A stretch of DNA of 18,023 nt, taken from contig JAWKTT010000057.1 of NCBI GenBank assembly GCA_041398965.1, positions 1-18,023 on the forward strand. The letters run 5' to 3'. The DNA is from JAWKTT01 sp041398965. GTDB taxonomy: Bacteria > Planctomycetota > Planctomycetia > Planctomycetales > Planctomycetaceae. Position 1 is the first letter of the stretch. Each line of letters begins with the position of its first letter. The notes below the pieces were generated by a model that ran no database searches, was not told where the DNA came from, and worked only from the letters and a program-made list of their open reading frames with translations. Made by a program: the position numbers and the translations under genes. This document shows, one piece after another, positions 15,395 through 18,023 of this stretch.

Positions 15395-16564
15395 GTGTCT
15401 CAACCATTCCGCACTTTCCCGAACCTGTTCGCTGCTTCGACCTGGCGGCTCTTGCTCTCGTTGCTGTGCGGACTACCGGCAGTTCTTTCGGGAACGGCTT
15501 CGCTCCGAGCCGCCGAGCCCAAGGGGGGGCCAGTCTACACCGACCCGGCAAATGTCGATGCCGATTTTCGGTTCCAAGGTGAGTATCGCGGTTGGCAAAA
15601 GATGCAGAAGGCATTCCGCAGTGTCGATGCCGTCGGTCTGCAAGTGGTCGCTCAAGGTGACGGGAAGTTCATTGCATCCAAATACTACGGTGGCCTGCCG
15701 GGCGATGGATGGAATCAAGGAGAGCGATTCGAGATGGCCGGCACGGTGACCGATGGTCAGGTACAACTCACCGGAGGACAGTTCGACGTCCTTGTCGATG
15801 GCTATATCGCGACGATCTACACCCATGCTGGGGAGCGCGTCGGCGAATTAACGAAGGTCGAACGGGTCAGCCCGACCATGGGAGCCGCCCCGCCGATCGG
15901 AGCGATTGTTCTGTTCGATGGGACCGACGCCAGTCGTTGGAAAGGGGCAAAGATCACTCCCGAAGGGCTACTTCAGGCTGGGTGCGACACAGCCGACAAC
16001 TGGCAAGACTTCCGCCTCCATGCAGAGTTCATGCTCCCCTATAAACCCAAGGGGGTCGGACAGGATCGAGGTAATAGCGGGTTCTATTTGCAGAGCCGAT
16101 ACGAAGTTCAGGTGCTCGACTCGTTCGGTCTTGAAGGGGCTTTTAACGAATGTGGTTCGCTGTATCGCACTCGTCGTCCCGACGTCAACATGTGCTTGCC
16201 ACCACTACAATGGCAGACATATGACATCGACTTGAAGTCCGCGAAGTTCGACGCCGATGGAAAGAAGATCAGCGACATGGTGATCTCCGTCTGGCACAAC
16301 GGAGTCCTCGTCCATAACAAGGTATCGCTTTCGACGAAGACAGGAGCCGGTAAACCGGAGGGTCCGGAAGCCTTGCCGACGAAATTGCAGGATCATGGCA
16401 ACCCTGTGGTTTACCGAAACATCTGGATCGTCGACAAGACGCAACCGGTTCCGGGGACGTCAGGGCGAATTCAGATTGATCATCTCACCCCGCCGACCCC
16501 GATCCGTCGTACCTTCGACGCCCGTCCCGAGCTCTATCCTATCAGTCTCCCCAACGGTCGTTGA
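15395..16564 (+). CDS. DUF1080 (3-keto-disaccharide hydrolase domain) exported protein
   Basis: The C-terminal part, from about residue 168 on, is a DUF1080 concanavalin-like domain: IVLFDGTDASRWKG, DFRLHAEFMLPY, RGNSGFYLQSRYEVQVLDSF (about 225-244), LYRTRRPDVNMCLPPLQWQT, VISVWHNGVLVHNK and a C-terminal strand, GRIQIDHL. An N-terminal domain at about 60-165 (GLQVVAQGDGKFIASKYYGG, VLVDGYIATIYT) often precedes it in planctomycetes. Family members act on 3-keto-glycosides or bind glycans, in the periplasm or at the cell surface. The start is uncertain: GTG 15395 gives MSQPFRTFPNLFAASTWR followed by the signal core LLLSLLCGLPAVLSG, but its ribosome binding site is poor. ATG 15269 and TTG 15185 are in frame upstream and would put 42 or 70 more residues before the hydrophobic core. 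Confidence 0.9.
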   Translation: MSQPFRTFPNLFAASTWRLLLSLLCGLPAVLSGTASLRAAEPKGGPVYTDPANVDADFRFQGEYRGWQKMQKAFRSVDAVGLQVVAQGDGKFIASKYYGGLPGDGWNQGERFEMAGTVTDGQVQLTGGQFDVLVDGYIATIYTHAGERVGELTKVERVSPTMGAAPPIGAIVLFDGTDASRWKGAKITPEGLLQAGCDTADNWQDFRLHAEFMLPYKPKGVGQDRGNSGFYLQSRYEVQVLDSFGLEGAFNECGSLYRTRRPDVNMCLPPLQWQTYDIDLKSAKFDADGKKISDMVISVWHNGVLVHNKVSLSTKTGAGKPEGPEALPTKLQDHGNPVVYRNIWIVDKTQPVPGTSGRIQIDHLTPPTPIRRTFDARPELYPISLPNGR

Positions 16565-16891
16565 GGCCTGTCACTGATCTCTCCCTTGGTCTCTTTCGTG
16601 GATTAATCCCCCTCTGCGGGTCTTCCTTTCACCTCGCGCCACACGCGTCTCGTCTCGACGCCTCGTCCTTTCCAGCCCTTTGCTCAACAGCGATCACGAA
16701 AGAAACCGGGTTGAGGACTCCCCCGAACGGGGGCGTTGCGGTAAGCTATCAGTGTTGTGAAAGTCAGGAGATAGGGTCGGTGGAAGCCAGAATCGGATTT
16801 AAGGTTCACGACAAGTGAATTCGGGGGACTTTCTGTGAAACTCGCAAGCCCATGGTCAAAACACGGGACGAATCAGGTGACCTCGATACCT
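16565..16891. other. Intergenic region upstream of the TPR/PQQ gene
   Basis: No gene is seen. CCCCC-GAAC-GGGGG at 16720-16733 is a short hairpin without a U-tract, possibly part of an intergenic repeat rather than a terminator for the DUF1080 gene, which ends 155 bases earlier. GGGGGA at 16823-16828 lies six bases before an in-frame GTG at 16835 that could start the next gene. Confidence 0.4.
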
Positions 16892-18023
16892 ATGGGGATC
16901 GCTCTCAAACGAACCTCGGGGCTGGGGGTCGCCTTGATATTGCTTGCGACGGCAAGTGCCGCCGTTCTATCGTCGTTCACCGCCTTGCTCCCCCCCGTCA
17001 AGGCACAATTTGGCGTTGGTCGGAATTCGGACGGCAAGGAGCAGGAGGGAAAGAGCAACCTTCCATTCGATCGCGACTACGAAAACGTCCTGACTGCGGC
17101 AGACGTCCAACTCGCCGAAGAGCGATGGGATCGGGCGATCGGGTTGATGCAACAGATTCTTGATGCCCCTGGAGACTACTTTCATTCCGATGGCTCGGGG
17201 AAGAGCATTCGGACTCTCGTCGACGAACGATTCTCAACACTCCCCAAGGTCGCACGCGACCTCTACGACCGGCAGTCCGATGCTGTCGCCGTCTCTCTCA
17301 TCGAAGCCGCGGCGGCGGATGAGGACGAACAGAAGCTGAATCAGGCCGTTCGACAGTATTTCCATACGACGCACGGCTTGGATGCCGCCTGGGAACTTGC
17401 TCATCGACTTCAAGATCGGGGGGAAATGGTCTCGGCTTCCCGGCTTTACGATCGGCTGTCGAGCGATGGCGTTGCCCTCAAGAGATTTGGCGTCGCCCTG
17501 TCGTATCGAACGGCAGTCGCGCATTGGCTTCGGGGCGATGCCGCGTCGGCTCGGGTCGCCCTGGAAAGGCTGAAAGACGTCGGCCCGAAAATCACCATTG
17601 AGGGCCGGGAGGTCGTCCTGTTTATGGCGGGTGAAGATCCGGTCGAGTGGTTGCAAAAACAGGCTGGGGCGTGGCAGGCTGGTAGCCAGGAAGTCCCTCT
17701 CGCGACTCCCAATTGGTTGAGCGCCCGGGGGGGCGATTCGCAAAACCGCAGTGTCACCGCAACCCCTCCTGTGTGGGATGGTGCGTGGTCGATTCCCTTG
17801 ATTGCGACCGGAGAAGATAGCGCCTACGGGGATCGCATCGATAAGGTTTTTAAGACACTGACGGATCTCGAATCGGAATACCTCTCGGATCGTACGGTGC
17901 AACGAGTTTTGATCCCCTCGGGGACGCCACTCGTGGTCGATGGAAACGTCATATTTCATGGACCGGGGACTGTGAAATCGGTGTCGATACAAGATGGTAA
18001 GATGTGGCGCGACGGCGAAACGC
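16892..18023 (+). CDS. Exported TPR/PQQ-propeller-type protein, N-terminal part (3' partial)
   Basis: The frame is open from 16892 to the right edge, 377 codons without a stop. It begins MGIALKRTSGLGVALILLAT and has Ala-rich sequence up to VKAQFG, consistent with a signal peptide. A helical region follows with TPR-like features: DYENVLTAADVQLAEERWDR, then AIGLMQQILDAPGDYF, VDERFSTLPKVARDLYDRQS, YFHTTHGLDAAWELAHRLQD and RGEMVSASRLYDRL. After NWLSARGGDSQNRS the sequence turns to VWDGAWSIPL, and VLIPSGTPLVVDGNVIFHGP looks like the first blade of a PQQ-binding-like beta-propeller, as in BamB-like planctomycete proteins. An in-frame GTG at 16835 with GGGGGA six bases upstream would add 19 residues and is a serious alternative start. 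The role is unknown; these proteins are thought to be periplasmic or membrane-associated. Confidence 0.85.
   Translation, partial: MGIALKRTSGLGVALILLATASAAVLSSFTALLPPVKAQFGVGRNSDGKEQEGKSNLPFDRDYENVLTAADVQLAEERWDRAIGLMQQILDAPGDYFHSDGSGKSIRTLVDERFSTLPKVARDLYDRQSDAVAVSLIEAAAADEDEQKLNQAVRQYFHTTHGLDAAWELAHRLQDRGEMVSASRLYDRLSSDGVALKRFGVALSYRTAVAHWLRGDAASARVALERLKDVGPKITIEGREVVLFMAGEDPVEWLQKQAGAWQAGSQEVPLATPNWLSARGGDSQNRSVTATPPVWDGAWSIPLIATGEDSAYGDRIDKVFKTLTDLESEYLSDRTVQRVLIPSGTPLVVDGNVIFHGPGTVKSVSIQDGKMWRDGET

Noticed and set aside
17234..17992. 252-codon open frame on the minus strand
   Set aside because: It lies opposite the TPR/PQQ-type gene, whose protein shows a signal peptide and family-like motifs. 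The minus frame is Arg/Pro-rich without recognisable motifs and is a shadow.

Overview
The window looks like chromosomal DNA from a planctomycete, probably of the Planctomycetaceae/Gimesia/Schlesneria type. This rests on gene content: a DUF1559 prepilin-like protein with the C-terminal H-X9-DG motif, a DUF1080 (3-keto-disaccharide hydrolase) lectin-fold protein, a PQQ-propeller-type protein with a TPR-like N-terminus, a very large HEAT/TPR exported protein, and the GC-rich palindromic intergenic repeats that I associate with this phylum from memory. Genes are loosely packed, with long intergenic gaps, and most are on the + strand.

Layout. 1-2167: C-terminal part of a large protein cut by the left edge. 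2602-3696: DUF1559 prepilin-like protein, followed by a rho-independent terminator. 3765-4889: about 1.1 kb without a convincing gene; 3918-4295 is dense in perfect helices and may be a structured RNA or a decayed repeat island. 4890-5834: exported thioredoxin-like protein (WCPPC) with two tandem YHS-like repeats, followed by a strong terminator. 5955-6500: a cluster of short-loop palindromes. 6507-6785: DUF971 protein cut by an in-frame TAG, after which family-like coding continues for 19 codons. 6962-8088: CYTH-domain protein overlapping coaD (phosphopantetheine adenylyltransferase) by ATGA. 8172-8456: small lipoprotein. 9070-12330: 1086-residue exported HEAT/TPR protein. 12373-12450: long imperfect palindrome. 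12520-13488: aldo/keto reductase. 13660-14962 (- strand): one exported protein that appears to be broken by two single-base frameshifts. 15395-16564: DUF1080 protein. 16892 to the right edge: N-terminal part of a TPR/PQQ-type exported protein.

No single operon or pathway links these genes. The only clear translational coupling is CYTH-coaD. Most other products have export signals, so the region mainly encodes envelope or periplasmic functions (pilin-like, redox, carbohydrate, scaffold) with two housekeeping inserts (coaD and DUF971). I saw no tRNA, rRNA, CRISPR array, transposase or phage gene. The most notable observations are the helix-rich gap at 3918-4295, the twice-frameshifted minus-strand gene, the amber codon in the DUF971 gene and the palindrome clusters. 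I found no clear evidence of a novel defence or metabolic system.
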